64,000 nucleotides of DNA from Gracilaria gracilis (taxonomy: Eukaryota > Rhodophyta > Florideophyceae > Gracilariales > Gracilariaceae): assembly GCA_030374805.1 (NCBI GenBank), contig JARGSG010000207.1, positions 806,001 through 870,000 of the forward strand, written 5' to 3'. A model generated the notes under the pieces. The model made no database searches and had not been told where the DNA came from. It saw only the letters and a list, made by a program, of their open reading frames with translations. The translations under genes and the position numbers were made by a program. Positions 31,663 to 42,779 of this stretch are shown here, piece after piece. Positions within the stretch are counted from its first letter, which is position 1, and each line of letters starts with the position of its first letter.

Positions 31663-33078
31663 ATGTCAGTCATGGAGGATGTGATTGACTTTGTAGAACC
31701 GAGACACTCCAGCGAAGAACCCATCGATCTTCTCAATGCTGTGCGCACCGCATTTGCCAAAGATTCAGACCCGGAAATGTTCCTTGCTCGTGCCTCGGAT
31801 CAAATTCGTGAAATGGAGAGCGCCATAATAGAGACATGTGCCAAGAATCGAATTCGTACTGATGACAACCTGTACTCTTTGCTCGAATCACGAGATGCGA
31901 TTACTGAGCAGTCTGCAGAGCTCAACAGCTCTAGGCAACTGGCTGCAGATATAACGGTTTCGGTGAATGACGCCCAGCGAGAACTGCACGAAAAGATGCA
32001 AGTACGAAAGAATCTCGACTCTGCGTTGGCTGTTGCTGCTCACACAAGAAAAATTGTGAGAATGTTCGCAAGAACCGAAGATATCATCGATACTCAGCGA
32101 TTGTACACCGCATTTTGTATGCTCAAGACACTTGAAGACGACATCAGGTCTATACGAAAAGGCACAGTCATCGAAGAACTTGTACCTGACACTCAGAAAC
32201 TACGAACGAAGATTATCATGCAAGCGCGTAAAGCGACGCATAACTGGCTTAGAGCAGTGCGCAAATTTGAACATCCTATAGGTGAATATGCATTGTATCA
32301 TGCCAGTGTACAAGCTGTTACTTATCAATGTTTTCTTGAGTCGTGTCGGGTTTCATCAGCCATAGACAGGCATATTCTTCCATACTTGCCACCAGCAGCA
32401 GGTGTTGGCGCTATGGGCAAGCCATGGATTCCGCTTCTTACTACGAGACCGAACCCCGTCATTCCTGCGTCGCAAAAGAGATCACGGACAGGGAGTTTAA
32501 GGGGCCCTAGCTTGATATCAATACCATCGATATCGGCTTCAACCGCGAACTCGCTCCCGGCCGAAAACGGACTAGATAAGCGAAGAAGCGTGAAGCCTTT
32601 AATACAAGACTACAAAGGCGAAATACCAACACTCTATCTACGTCCGCTACTTCAAAGCGTGCAGGTAAACAAAGGAATGGATCTTCTCACAGACATGCGA
32701 AGCGAATACCGACGGGTACGTCTAGAACACTTGCATAATATCTTTGAAGATACTAATAGCAGTGGAGAGGATCCGTTTGCAATTACTACAGATGCATTCC
32801 CGATTATTGAAACGCTGAAGACCGCCATGATCGAAGAAACTGTGTGCAAAGTTTGTGGTTTCTTTGTGGTTGAAAGAGCCGTGGAAAACTACGCGGACAC
32901 GGCCTTGGTTCCGCGCGCTGTTGTGGACGAAGAATGGTGGCCATGGGCCTACGGCCATTTGAACCTTCTGCTCAGTAAAATGGATAAGAGTTCGGAAGGT
33001 TCTGTAGAGAAGCACTGTATGCAAAGCATACGGGAAAACGTGATTCGATTTGCAATGGCAAACGGCTTGTTAAAATGA
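31663..33078 (+). CDS. SEC15: Exocyst subunit SEC15-like protein, short form
   Basis: Encodes 471 aa; SEC15/EXOC6 proteins are usually about 750-850 aa. The N-terminal half is helical (residues 30-200), and LYLRPLLQSVQVNKGMDLLT followed by MRSEYRRVRLEHL (about 327-360) matches the SEC15 segment whose family form is PLLQSVLVHRGL...SEYRRNR. CGFFVVE (about 400) fits the next conserved strand. The protein then stops at FAMANGLLK, before the C-terminal domain that binds Rab GTPases. Only 330 bp separate this stop from the next gene, so the rest is not hidden behind an intron here. SEC15 tethers secretory vesicles at the plasma membrane. Confidence 0.7.
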   Translation: MSVMEDVIDFVEPRHSSEEPIDLLNAVRTAFAKDSDPEMFLARASDQIREMESAIIETCAKNRIRTDDNLYSLLESRDAITEQSAELNSSRQLAADITVSVNDAQRELHEKMQVRKNLDSALAVAAHTRKIVRMFARTEDIIDTQRLYTAFCMLKTLEDDIRSIRKGTVIEELVPDTQKLRTKIIMQARKATHNWLRAVRKFEHPIGEYALYHASVQAVTYQCFLESCRVSSAIDRHILPYLPPAAGVGAMGKPWIPLLTTRPNPVIPASQKRSRTGSLRGPSLISIPSISASTANSLPAENGLDKRRSVKPLIQDYKGEIPTLYLRPLLQSVQVNKGMDLLTDMRSEYRRVRLEHLHNIFEDTNSSGEDPFAITTDAFPIIETLKTAMIEETVCKVCGFFVVERAVENYADTALVPRAVVDEEWWPWAYGHLNLLLSKMDKSSEGSVEKHCMQSIRENVIRFAMANGLLK

Positions 33079-33407
33079 TCTGGAAGGAGCACAACTGTGG
33101 TTACATTCCTTTCATGGACAAGGAAGTTTTGTTGCACGCAGCTTTTGCACGAACTGGGCTCCAGAAGTAAGGCTGGCATACAAGAAGCATAGGCGCGGCA
33201 AAGAGCAAATGCAGAAACGGGTAAGTGTTACATGGGTTTCTCAAGCAAAACAGTGATGTTTACATTCGAAGAGCGAAAAAACTGTACAGATCATCGACTG
33301 AGAAGCTGATGCTACAAAGATTACACTGCTCCATTGCGTTCGAAACGAGCACGAGCGTAGGTAGTATGACAGGCAAACAGATTAAGAAGAGCTGGAGTTG
33401 AGACAGG
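33079..33407. other. Convergent 3' region
   Basis: About 330 bp between the stops of the SEC15-like and kinase genes. Nothing else is seen. Confidence 0.5.
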
Positions 33408-34505
33408 TCACCAAGGCATATGTTTAGAGCGATACTCTCGCGGTCCAAGCATTGCGTCTTCCACCAGCTCGATGGCACGAGCGGCCGATGGCCTTCTCGA
33501 CGGTGAGCGCGAAAGAAGCGCCTTCAGAAGCGTAAGACTGGGTTTTGAAATGCCAGCTAGTTTGCGCGATCTGAGAAGCTCATGCGTATCAAAGTTACGG
33601 ATTTCTCGCATTATACTTGTCTTGTCTCTCGACTTGTACGGCAGACTCTTGGTGAGCAAGGCGTAGAAGAGGATTCCGCACGACCACATGTCACTCTGCT
33701 CGGGGATGTAGGCGTGATTACTGACGATCTCAGGGGCTACATATTGCGGAGTGCCGCACAGATGTTTTGATGCGGAAGGGCCATTGGGGCGGCGCAAATG
33801 ACACAGACCAAAGTCGGCGAGCTTGATGTTACCTTGTTCTGTGACGAGAATGTTCTCTGGCTTGATATCTCTGTGGCTGATGCCCTTGGCGTGCAAGTAG
33901 TGCAAGGCCTTGAGCAGCTGGCGCATGTACCTGAGGGCGTGTCGTTCTGAGAGCGCTTGCGGCGAGTCGTGCAGATAGGTGTACAGATCGCCGCCCTGAA
34001 TGAACTCGGTGATGATGTAAACGGCATTCTTGTCCTCGAAGGAGTGTTGGAAGGACAGGATGTTTGGGTGGTCAAGATTTCGCAGAACATTGACTTCGCG
34101 AGACAGCGCCAGTCTGTCAGCTTGGTGGCGCAGAAGGCGCTTCTTGACGACCTTGACAGCGACATGGGACTTGTGACGGTTATCAATTGCGCGGTATACC
34201 GTGCCCATGTGACCGCGTCCCAGGGTGTCGATCACATGATAGCGGTCGCGAATGGGAGATTGAGTGTGTACAGAAGCGGTAGACGAAGGCAGCATGGCAG
34301 CGTGCGAGCGGGTCGGCGCAGACGAACGGTGCGATTGATAGAGCGGCTGCACGAACGGCAAGTAGGGCTGACGCGTGGGCGACGTCGGCAACAGCAGTGT
34401 GGCACAACGCGAAGGGGCGCAGTGGCGCGGCGCGTGAATGAACGGCGTCGGCGCACTAAACGGCTCGTCAGAGGACGGCGGGGCGGCGTGGCGGTACGCA
34501 GGCAT
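33408..34505 (-). CDS. Serine/threonine protein kinase
   Basis: Encodes 365 aa from ATG 34505; the frame is open to a GTG at 34682 but upstream has no ATG. Residues 1-88 are Pro/Ser/Ala-rich and probably disordered. The kinase domain runs from about 89 to 350: Gly-loop LGRGHMGTVY, Lys 118 in VAVKVV, catalytic loop HRDIKPENIL, DFGLCHL, activation segment CGTPQYVAPEIV, and DMWSCGILFYALL. All catalytic residues are present, so it should be active. The kinase is of the CAMK/AGC-like type; the closest subfamily cannot be settled by eye. It is divergent from the ABC transporter gene across 1.6 kb. Confidence 0.85.
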   Translation of the reverse strand: MPAYRHAAPPSSDEPFSAPTPFIHAPRHCAPSRCATLLLPTSPTRQPYLPFVQPLYQSHRSSAPTRSHAAMLPSSTASVHTQSPIRDRYHVIDTLGRGHMGTVYRAIDNRHKSHVAVKVVKKRLLRHQADRLALSREVNVLRNLDHPNILSFQHSFEDKNAVYIITEFIQGGDLYTYLHDSPQALSERHALRYMRQLLKALHYLHAKGISHRDIKPENILVTEQGNIKLADFGLCHLRRPNGPSASKHLCGTPQYVAPEIVSNHAYIPEQSDMWSCGILFYALLTKSLPYKSRDKTSIMREIRNFDTHELLRSRKLAGISKPSLTLLKALLSRSPSRRPSAARAIELVEDAMLGPREYRSKHMPW

Positions 34506-36091
34506 GGGCGAGTTGGTGCTCAAATGCAGCAAACGAAGTGGACGTGCGTCAAGTGTGAACGGGCGTGGCGCTGGTTGAGCGCTTGTTCTGAGACGTGAGC
34601 GGACGGCACGTCCATGCGGCGCAATAAGTACGTTTGCGCTTCGATGCCGATCGGGTGCCGATCGATGGGCGCTGCGACACACGTGGGGCGCAGCGAGCGG
34701 AGACGAGCACGACGCGTCCGTTCTCTTGGCCCAAATGCGGCAAAACGGAGACGCCCCTTGCTGTCATAACATACAGTTGAGTATTTGCAGCGCGGCGCGG
34801 TGCAGCCATTGGACGGCGAGCTGCAGCGCACGCCGCGCATTCGTGGGCCGCGCCCCAATGGCGGCGGCGGCTGACAATGCTGTGTGGCCCCACAAGTCTT
34901 GTGCAGCCTGGCCTGTGGCTGCTTTGGAAAGCGCGCCGCTGAGTTGAGCAGCGGACAGCTGCCGTCCCTCTGGACGATGACCGGCGTCGCGTGGGCGCAC
35001 TGACAGCCTGGCCGACGTTGCTGTGTGATACTGAGAGCACGCACTCGAGACAGATGCACGCGAAACAGATGCACGGCAGACGGTGACACTATGAGCTACC
35101 GTGATGAAATATCAAACAGCTCAGCACTTGCGTACGCTCAACCGGAAGCGGCTGATGTTTGTTGAGCCATGTGTACTTAGCACCCTAAGTTTCATCTCTT
35201 GCTCATCATAACAACCAACGTGCTGCCGATGCATTGTAGCTGAGTGGCTCACACCTCAATCTCATGGCAAAGATTCTTTTTTTCCAGACCAGCTGGACGT
35301 GTGTGTCCTCCCGCAATCTATATCTGCATCCTCTAGCCGCCTCTCTCAAGCCCAGTGCTCGGGAGGCGCTTTACGCTGTGCCAATTGTGTCATATGCAAA
35401 GCATCGTCATCTATTGCGTGATTCAGCGGTAAGAGGGGTAGCCTTCTTAGCTAAACAAACCATAAACTGTTTCCAACCAACAGCTGCCGCCCATGTTGGC
35501 CACAAACGCCTCACCTGACTGGCTCATCAATGCTTTCGTCTTTGATGCGCTTCGTGACGCCCACGCTGCAATTCACTTTCATCTCCAATACACTCTTGTC
35601 TCTTCCTTGTGAATCACACACGTGTAACACAAGTTGTGATTGCAACCCAGCAATCAATCAAAGTCCCATCCGCCGAAACGTGTGATGCTGGACACGTGTG
35701 CACTCGCGTCTAATTGACGCATGTGCGACTGTCCACAGGCAATTGGATTGCAATTAAGGTTACCCAACAGCACTGTGTTGCCGCATCGCGCAATCAATCG
35801 CCTTGTCTCGGGCGAACTGTGGCTGTCTGCTGCGCCGCGAACCGATGCGGGACGCGCTGTTTCAAGCGCGTTGCCCCCACATCAACTTGTTCAAGTCGTC
35901 AACACGTTCACCGCGCGCTCCCGCAACCTCCCCGCATTGCCGACCACCACGCATGATTCTTCGAAGCGCCAGCTGCGTTTCTTCCTCTGCGCCACGCTCG
36001 TTCATCTGAGCCTCAGTCCCACCGCCTTGTGCCGCGCCCCCACCGTTCTGCACTTTTCTCGCGCACAACGCTTACGTCGTACCATCTCGCC
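34506..36091. other. Divergent upstream region (kinase / ABC transporter)
   Basis: About 1.6 kb, GC-rich near the kinase and AT-richer around 35.1-35.7 kb. Overlapping frames on both strands look non-coding. Confidence 0.45.
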
Positions 36092-38083
36092 ATGTCCGTG
36101 GACGATGTGCAGCCGTCTTCATCCGCCGCGGGCGATGAACTGGCAGCCAGGCAACAGCAGCGTCTTGCCAAGCAACGTCAGGATCCGCGACGGTTGTGGT
36201 TTCTGTTTTGGACGCTTGCAAAGCCCTACTGGAAATATAGCTCGGGCGCGAAGTTCAACATCGCTTGGGTAATGTTCCTCGGATTCGTTCGAAGTGGCCT
36301 ATCGGTTGTGTTTTCCTACATCTCTCGCGATTTCTGGACCGCTTTACAAAAGAAGGATGTGCCTATGTTCTGGCGTCAAATCTCCTTGTTCACCGTTGTC
36401 TTGCTGTGTGCGTTGCCAATTTTAGTGTGGTACTCGTATGAAAAAGATAGATTATCCTTGCGTTGGCGAAAGTGGTACACGGAAAAAGTGCTGGGCGATT
36501 ATTTTGCGAACAGAAACTATTATGAGATTGACCAAAGCGGAACCGTTGACAATCCTGACCAGCGAATTGCGGAGGATATTGAAGCCTTTACGTCTACTTC
36601 GCTGTCGTTGTTTATGTCCATTTTGCTTTCGGTTGTGGATCTTGTCAACTTCTCTATCATCCTCCTTACTATCTACCCCAAACTCTTCCTTGTCCTATTC
36701 ACATACTCTTCGTTTGGAACAGCTGTTGCCATTTTGATTGGCAAGCGAATGATTAATCTTAACTTTATGCAACTTCAAAAGGAAGCTGATTTCCGTTACT
36801 CTTTGATCAGAGTCCGCGAAAATGCGGAGAGTATCGCTTTTTACCGCGGAGAGGAGCGTGAGAAGTATGAAATTTCGAGACGTTTCGGTGCTGCCTTTCT
36901 CAACTTCATTGATCTTATCGTTTGGTCACGAAACCTGGCTTTCTTCACCACAACTTACTCCTATATAATTCAGATTCTCCCGCTCGTCATCATTGCTCCC
37001 TTGTATTTCACTGGCAGCATAGAGCTCGGCGTAGTGTCGCAGTCCCAACAAGCGTTTGGGCATATTCTCGATGACCTATCCCTAATTGTCAATCAGTTTG
37101 AAAGATTAAGTGCCTTTTCTGCCGGTATCGACCGTCTCGGCGAGCTCGAAGAGTTCATATACACCCGCTTTGGGAAGGCCTCTGATGTAACGTTCTCTGA
37201 TACTGATGAAGGTTCTGGGGGCCAAGGACAGGCTACTGCGAGCCCTGTGGCGGGTGATGCAGATCACGCATTCGCCGACCGCTATGGAAGGGAGGAAGCT
37301 ATTGCCAGGTTCCGCAGATTGCAATTCGAGAGCTTGAGAAGAGAAGGAGCGCACGAAGTAGATGAGCTTCTGAACTTGGAAGATGGATCATCACGGTCCA
37401 GTATTACCACTACAATCACTCCCAGCGGCGAATCAAAGGTCGTCGTCGACAACTTGACCTTGAAAACCCCAGATAGGTTGCATCGCGTCCTCTTCGAGGG
37501 TGTATCATTTACATTGGGGAGCGGGGATAGAATGCTCATTGTCGGCCCTTCCGGAACTGGAAAAAGCAGCGCCTTGCGTGCGTTGGCCGGGTTGTGGGTA
37601 TGTGGAGACGGAACCATAATGCGCCCTAAGCTTGAAGATATGTTTTTCTTGCCGCAAAAGCCGTACTGTACGTTGGGGTCTTTGAGAGAACAACTTGTGT
37701 ACCCAACGCCTGTTTCAGAGTCAAACGCAACTCCTGATGAACTTCACGCAGCCTTGGAAGTTGTCAATCTCGCGTCGTTGCCATCCCGAGTTGGCGGCCT
37801 AGACGACATTAGAGACTGGTCCGGGATTCTATCCTTGGGGGAGCAGCAACGACTTGCTTTCGCCCGCCTTATCGTTGGGAGACCGAAACTCGCCATTTTG
37901 GACGAATGCTCGAGTGCTCTAGATGTAGCCTCGGAAGATCGGTTATATTCCCATCTACAAACGTTAGGGATCGCCTACATCTCGGTTGGACACCGACCTA
38001 GCTTATTCAGATACCACAACCTTCTGCTTCGTCTTGGGTCAGATGATCAAACTATGAGGCGAATTGATGAAAGCCCGCAGTGA
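36092..38083 (+). CDS. ABCD-type (ABC_membrane_2 / SbmA-YddA-like) ABC half-transporter
   Basis: Encodes 663 aa from ATG 36092. The transmembrane domain (about 30-340) carries the EAA-like segment ENAESIAFYRGEEREK, typical of the ABCD/YddA branch. A long acidic linker (about 365-445) is followed by the ATPase domain. This has Walker A GPSGTGKSS (about 484), signature LSLGEQQRLAFARL (about 581), Walker B LAILDECSSALD (about 602) and H-loop SVGHRPS. Family members act as dimers. Eukaryotic ABCDs import acyl-CoAs into peroxisomes, while the bacterial-like YddA branch occurs in plastids. This protein looks closer to the latter from its motifs, but location and substrate are unknown. Confidence 0.85.
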   Translation: MSVDDVQPSSSAAGDELAARQQQRLAKQRQDPRRLWFLFWTLAKPYWKYSSGAKFNIAWVMFLGFVRSGLSVVFSYISRDFWTALQKKDVPMFWRQISLFTVVLLCALPILVWYSYEKDRLSLRWRKWYTEKVLGDYFANRNYYEIDQSGTVDNPDQRIAEDIEAFTSTSLSLFMSILLSVVDLVNFSIILLTIYPKLFLVLFTYSSFGTAVAILIGKRMINLNFMQLQKEADFRYSLIRVRENAESIAFYRGEEREKYEISRRFGAAFLNFIDLIVWSRNLAFFTTTYSYIIQILPLVIIAPLYFTGSIELGVVSQSQQAFGHILDDLSLIVNQFERLSAFSAGIDRLGELEEFIYTRFGKASDVTFSDTDEGSGGQGQATASPVAGDADHAFADRYGREEAIARFRRLQFESLRREGAHEVDELLNLEDGSSRSSITTTITPSGESKVVVDNLTLKTPDRLHRVLFEGVSFTLGSGDRMLIVGPSGTGKSSALRALAGLWVCGDGTIMRPKLEDMFFLPQKPYCTLGSLREQLVYPTPVSESNATPDELHAALEVVNLASLPSRVGGLDDIRDWSGILSLGEQQRLAFARLIVGRPKLAILDECSSALDVASEDRLYSHLQTLGIAYISVGHRPSLFRYHNLLLRLGSDDQTMRRIDESPQ

Positions 38084-38396
38084 CGAGGTCTACCGCAATC
38101 TGATCACGGAAAAGATAAGTAGAGGAAGTATTGTATGATCACCCCTTCAAAACGTGTAGTCGAACCCCCGACTTAGCGCCCCCACCGATAATCCAACTAT
38201 GTATGCGTACCCCTACAGCCTATGGTAGTACTCATTACTTATTAACATCACAGTGATCCATAGATACCGCATGCAAGCAAGCGCTTCTGCTTTCTGCTTT
38301 CAGACGTGGTCATAAATTTCATTGAGGGTCGTTCCCTGCAAGCGGAGCATTAGCTGAATTTGCTGTTTACCTGTATCACTCGTGTTGGGCTTACAA
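38084..38396. other. Convergent 3' region
   Basis: 312 bp between the ABC transporter and the Arg-rich protein gene. No feature seen. Confidence 0.5.
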
Positions 38397-39485
38397 CTAG
38401 GACCGGAAAGAGTCATCTACATCGACTTTTTGCGGTTCCTGTCTCCCTTGGTACGCTCTCCGGCGACCATTCGACTTCCTCGAATTCCATTGCGCAGATG
38501 CATGAACCGTCGGTAGTGTCATCCACTTGTCTACCCGATTCTGATCCCTAGGACTAACTTTATCCTCCTCCCGCGGTGGGCGCGGAACTATTGAAAGAAG
38601 TGCTGGAGGGGTTATCGATCCTCCTTGAGCAGCCATACGTCGAGGCATGTACGCTTCCAAAGGTAGACGGAGTAGATTCGGAACCATGAAACTTTCATTT
38701 ACCAGATCAAACTCTGGTGGTAAATCGTCCGGTGTCCGTACTCTACCGTTCTTGTCAGTTGTTGGGATCGCGAGTCGAGCATTTCGAAGCGCATCCTGCT
38801 CCATTCGGTCATGCTCCGGGGACCTAGTCGTCCGCTTCCGTAGTCTTCTCTTCAGAAACACATGTAGCGCCTTCTGCTGGGCAGCTTGCTTGGATACGGC
38901 ACGCAGTTGCCAGGAATGAAACCAGTCAACCATATCCCGTCTGCTGTTCTGCAAGTCACAAGCAGCAACAGCTTTGCGCAAGTCGGCATACGGACTGTCC
39001 ACGACCGGTATGTCCGCTTCTGACGTAGACGACAACATAGACATGGTGCTTTCCCCGGTTACTTCTACGTGGGTGTCATCTCTCATACGAGCCAAACCCA
39101 TTCTCTGCGAACGCCCGTCCATGCCTTCCCCTTCCCACCTTTGCGGGCGTCTTCTGATTCGTTTTCCAATTCTCGAACCTTTGAAAGGCGGGGCTGGACT
39201 GTAACGAGAACCTTCGGAACGGGACGGCTCAATGGAAGGTGTTCGACGTCGGCGACCGTCGTACTTGGTAGAATCGGTGTCCTTCGAACGAGGCCTCGCG
39301 TAGCGCTGCATTGATTCGAAAGACCTTTCTGAGGCGCTTCGTCTATGCCTCCGGTCTGGCTCGGAAGAAGAGGCGTAGTGGTATGCTGGGTGAGACCGTT
39401 TCCTTTCGTCAGCTTCGCTTTGGTAGAGGCCGCGATGCGCATGGTCATGCGGTTGGACCTTGTCTTCACTTGAGGTGGTGGACAT
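38397..39485 (-). CDS. Uncharacterised Arg/Ser-rich protein
   Basis: Encodes 362 aa. Residues 1-140 are rich in Arg, Ser and His with many SR and RS pairs and a basic cluster (GKRIGKRIRRR-like, 103-113), suggesting a nuclear, possibly RNA-associated protein. Residues 165-240 look helical and folded, containing DMVDWFHSWQLRAVSKQAAQ and a run of basic residues. The C-terminal third is Pro- and Arg-rich. No known domain is recognised. The single long frame in a codon-biased region supports a real gene. Confidence 0.6.
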   Translation of the reverse strand: MSTTSSEDKVQPHDHAHRGLYQSEADERKRSHPAYHYASSSEPDRRHRRSASERSFESMQRYARPRSKDTDSTKYDGRRRRTPSIEPSRSEGSRYSPAPPFKGSRIGKRIRRRPQRWEGEGMDGRSQRMGLARMRDDTHVEVTGESTMSMLSSTSEADIPVVDSPYADLRKAVAACDLQNSRRDMVDWFHSWQLRAVSKQAAQQKALHVFLKRRLRKRTTRSPEHDRMEQDALRNARLAIPTTDKNGRVRTPDDLPPEFDLVNESFMVPNLLRLPLEAYMPRRMAAQGGSITPPALLSIVPRPPREEDKVSPRDQNRVDKWMTLPTVHASAQWNSRKSNGRRRAYQGRQEPQKVDVDDSFRS

Positions 39486-40646
39486 GATGTTTGAAATTTT
39501 TGGTTATGTGCTGCGAGCGGTGGAGTTGCAAGTGACGTGACCATCTACGTATCCTAGCCGCCTCCCACACTGGGCCCCCTGTTTCAGAATTTGAACGGCT
39601 GAGCACCAACACTTTCAGATGAAAAAAGTCAATCCCCTGAACAAGATACGATTTGGTGAAAGCAATTCCGTGCTCGATCCAGCGTTATTTCTGATACTCT
39701 TGACTGCCGAAGTCAACCAAACAAAAACGTACTCGACCGGTTTTCCGGGATTTCCCTCAGCGAAGGGGCGCAAATTGTTTTAGACGTGTAGTGTCGGCGA
39801 TGCAGTCTTCAAATGCCGATATTGTTTGCTCTAGGCGAGATGAAAGGATCAACGCTTCCAGTTTCAAAAGAAACTCTTCCAGCTTCAAAGATACATCTGC
39901 GAACTTGTCGATGGATTATCCGCTGTGTTACACTCAGTTTTTCTCTCATTTACAAATCAACTTCAACTCCTCTCCCGTTGCAACATGAACGTCAGGATTA
40001 GCTAAACAATTTGATGTGAACTTTGAAAATATTTTGCCCAAAATGCCAAAATTTTCGACATTTTTCTATTCAGAGGGCCATTTTGCTCTGGCTGAACTGC
40101 TTTCTGAGAGGAAGTTTCTGTCCGACGTCTCGCTCATGGACGTATACATTTCTTTATGATGTGATAATGGTAGACTCTCTTTGATATCTTACTCAGTCTG
40201 TGAGGTACGAAAACGGGTCGCAGGCAGAATCCACATTTACAGGCACGGCAGCAGCTTGGTCTCCGCTCATTTCTGGAGGGAAAGAAATTCGGGAACACCC
40301 TGGTCACCCATTCTGTTGCAATTGTACTTGCGTACGCTAAACGGGCACCCTTTCACGACGTATCACCCAGGTCCGCAAGAGCGACCGGCAAATTGACAGA
40401 TCGCTTGGACGAGTTAACGACTTCTGAATAATGACGTGATTGTGTTGCACTCTGTTGCATCCTATATTGCGAAGAAGTAGCAAGAAGTAGCTCGATTTGA
40501 CTGTGGCACAGCAGTTAAGAAAGACGGGGGACATGACATGTTCCGTTTCGCTGTACAATAATAATTGTTGCTTGTCGAAATGAAATGCCTTCCGCTCAGG
40601 ACAGCAAGACAGAAATGACATGTCTTTGGTAGAACTGATTTGACAG

Positions 40647-40749
40647 TGGCCGCTAAAATTGTTGGCCTTCTTCGAAAGAGAGAAATGTCTTTAGGATAGA
40701 TCTCCTGTCCTCTCGGAATTAGGGACACCAGACTATAATAAAGACAGAG
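40647..40749 (+). repeat. Hairpin/AATAAA element, copy A
   Basis: About 103 bp sharing roughly three quarters of its bases with 41619-41720. Both copies start TGGCCG, continue with a TTGGCCTTCTT block, and reach a stem-loop (here 40706-40710 with 40723-40727). Both end in a nearly identical CATAATAAAG-type block; the poly(A) signal is at 40737-40742. It may be the R region of a long terminal repeat. Confidence 0.6.
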
Positions 40750-41023
40750 AAGAACAATGACTGTCAACAACAATTGTGACTCACTCAAACGCAGGAAACG
40801 TTCAATAGACAAATAAAACCCAAACGCGCGGAAGAACCTTCCAACTCCCTACCTACCACAGCCAACTAACTGGTTTGCAATTCTAGACCAGGATCCTTAA
40901 GATGCCCAAAACAGACGAAGTCGAGACGGCTATGCCTCCCTCCGCTGCGAGAGGGTCAGGGTCTTCCCGTTGCAGAGATCATCAAGAAATGGCCTGATCT
41001 CATGTTGGCGCACCTAGCGAGAG

Positions 41024-41047
41024 AACGTTTCTTTCAACAGAAACGTT
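41024..41047. repeat. Short inverted repeat
   Basis: AACGTTTCT (41024-41032), a six-base loop, then AGAAACGTT (41039-41047): a perfect 9-bp stem between the two hairpin-element copies. Confidence 0.7.
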
Positions 41048-41618
41048 GTGTGCTACGTAGTAATTAAACTTGCACACTCATAAAAGAGAGAGATAGAGAT
41101 AGAGAGCCTCTGCCTCATCTATCCACGTCACGTTCATGATAAGCCGCTCCCATAAGACATCATATATTCGCGCGGCTATCTGTCTCAGAATGGTTAACTG
41201 CATGCAGTTTTTCCACAAGCAAAAACGAAGCACATACGTAGGAACGTCCAGACCAGGTCGCGAATCCCCGCTCTACCCATGTTCTTTACGGAGCTCCAGG
41301 ACTCGATGATGAAATCTGCACATGAAACGACGGTCGATGGTAGAGCAGTGTGCACGCACAAGCGCTCACTGTGAACGCCGCCGCCAGACACTCAAAGTTT
41401 ATTTGTTGCCTGCAAGAACAAGGTTTAGAAATGGGCGGGCCAGGGGTTGGAGTGTTGGACAAAAATGGTGATGTTTACGCCAAGAGTGAACCAGAGTGTT
41501 GCAATAATATTTGGGACGTATGTACGTAACGAGGAAGATTTGCTGGAAGCGACGCGATGGGCATGTGTACAAGGTTCCTGGCTCCCATGAGGTCGGGTTT
41601 ATAGATACGATTAAGGAA

Positions 41619-41720
41619 TGGCCGTTAAGGTTTTTGGCCTTCTTTAAGAGAGAGAACTATCTCTAGATAGAACTACTGCCGCCTCGAAATCGGGGGCGGC
41701 AGACCATAATAAAGAGGAGA
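41619..41720 (+). repeat. Hairpin/AATAAA element, copy B
   Basis: Second copy of the element at 40647, in the same orientation and 972 bp away. Its stem is stronger: CTGCCGCC (41676-41683) pairs with GGCGGCAG (41695-41702). AATAAA is at 41708-41713. The arms differ in sequence from copy A but still pair. Confidence 0.6.
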
Positions 41721-41760
41721 TGAGGGACCAGGAACGCTTGTGCACATCGTGCATCAAACA

Positions 41761-41778
41761 CCGGTCAACTTGGACCGG
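41761..41778. repeat. Short inverted repeat
   Basis: CCGGTC and GACCGG separated by six bases, 40 bp downstream of hairpin element copy B. Confidence 0.6.
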
Positions 41779-42779
41779 GTCAAGGTCAGTTGTTGGCTGC
41801 CAACTGGGATCAAAGATCAGTGACGGGTTGTAAACTTATGTGCCAGGCGACGAAGCAGCGACCCCTACCTTCGAATCGCCCGAAACTCTCTCTCTCTTTC
41901 GCACAAATGCTAATCGTGGGTAGAGTTAGATAGCGTTCCGTTGTACTCTTGTGGGTCACAGTATTTCTGGTTGCTTTGGCCTCAAATACCACACCGTCAC
42001 TTAAATCCTATGATAATTGCAGTTCTCATCGTGATATCGTAGGGATCTGGCCAAATGAACCGTACGTCACTTCCAGAACATAGTACCTCTGTCACAGTCA
42101 TAAGCTTTGTGCTTACAACACAGCCGACTGAAAAACGGTTTTCAACATGACTAGGCTCTTTGATGATAGTTGATTTCCAGCAGCAAGGGCGGTGATCAAG
42201 GTAAGGACTTTTCACGAATATGGCAACTTCGTGTTCGCAGTTTTTCGTCGTGTCCTAGTGGTAGTAATACTATTATCTCACATAGTTTGCAGTTTGAAGG
42301 GAAGATTTTGTGCTGTATGTACATCATCCATTTGTCGGAAAAGACATTGATTTGTCTTGTTCTTGATAATCTGTATGTACAATAATGATATCTGCAGCAG
42401 AAAGGGAAGCGATCAAAATATACACTTCAATCGTAAACAAGGGACATTGGTTCATTGCTGTAAGTCAGGCAAAAGTGCTTCCAGGAAGAAGTTTGGCAAA
42501 TAAGGTTATAAGAAACACACATGAAGTTAACCTTGGGCCCTAAAGTAGGGAGGCATGATCATCATGATCATCATGACTCATGAAATACGAATGTAAAAGG
42601 GCACATATCTACAAGCCAGTCAAAATCGTTAGGGGAACACTTTTGATCTTGAAGAGTTTATCATCGTATGAGGCTTTGGCCTGGGCCGCGCGAAGAATGA
42701 ATGCGGCATCATTGCAAGACGCCCCTGTAGAGCACATGCACTGCTTGTTCTTCCCCATCTTGACTTGCTGATTACCCCT

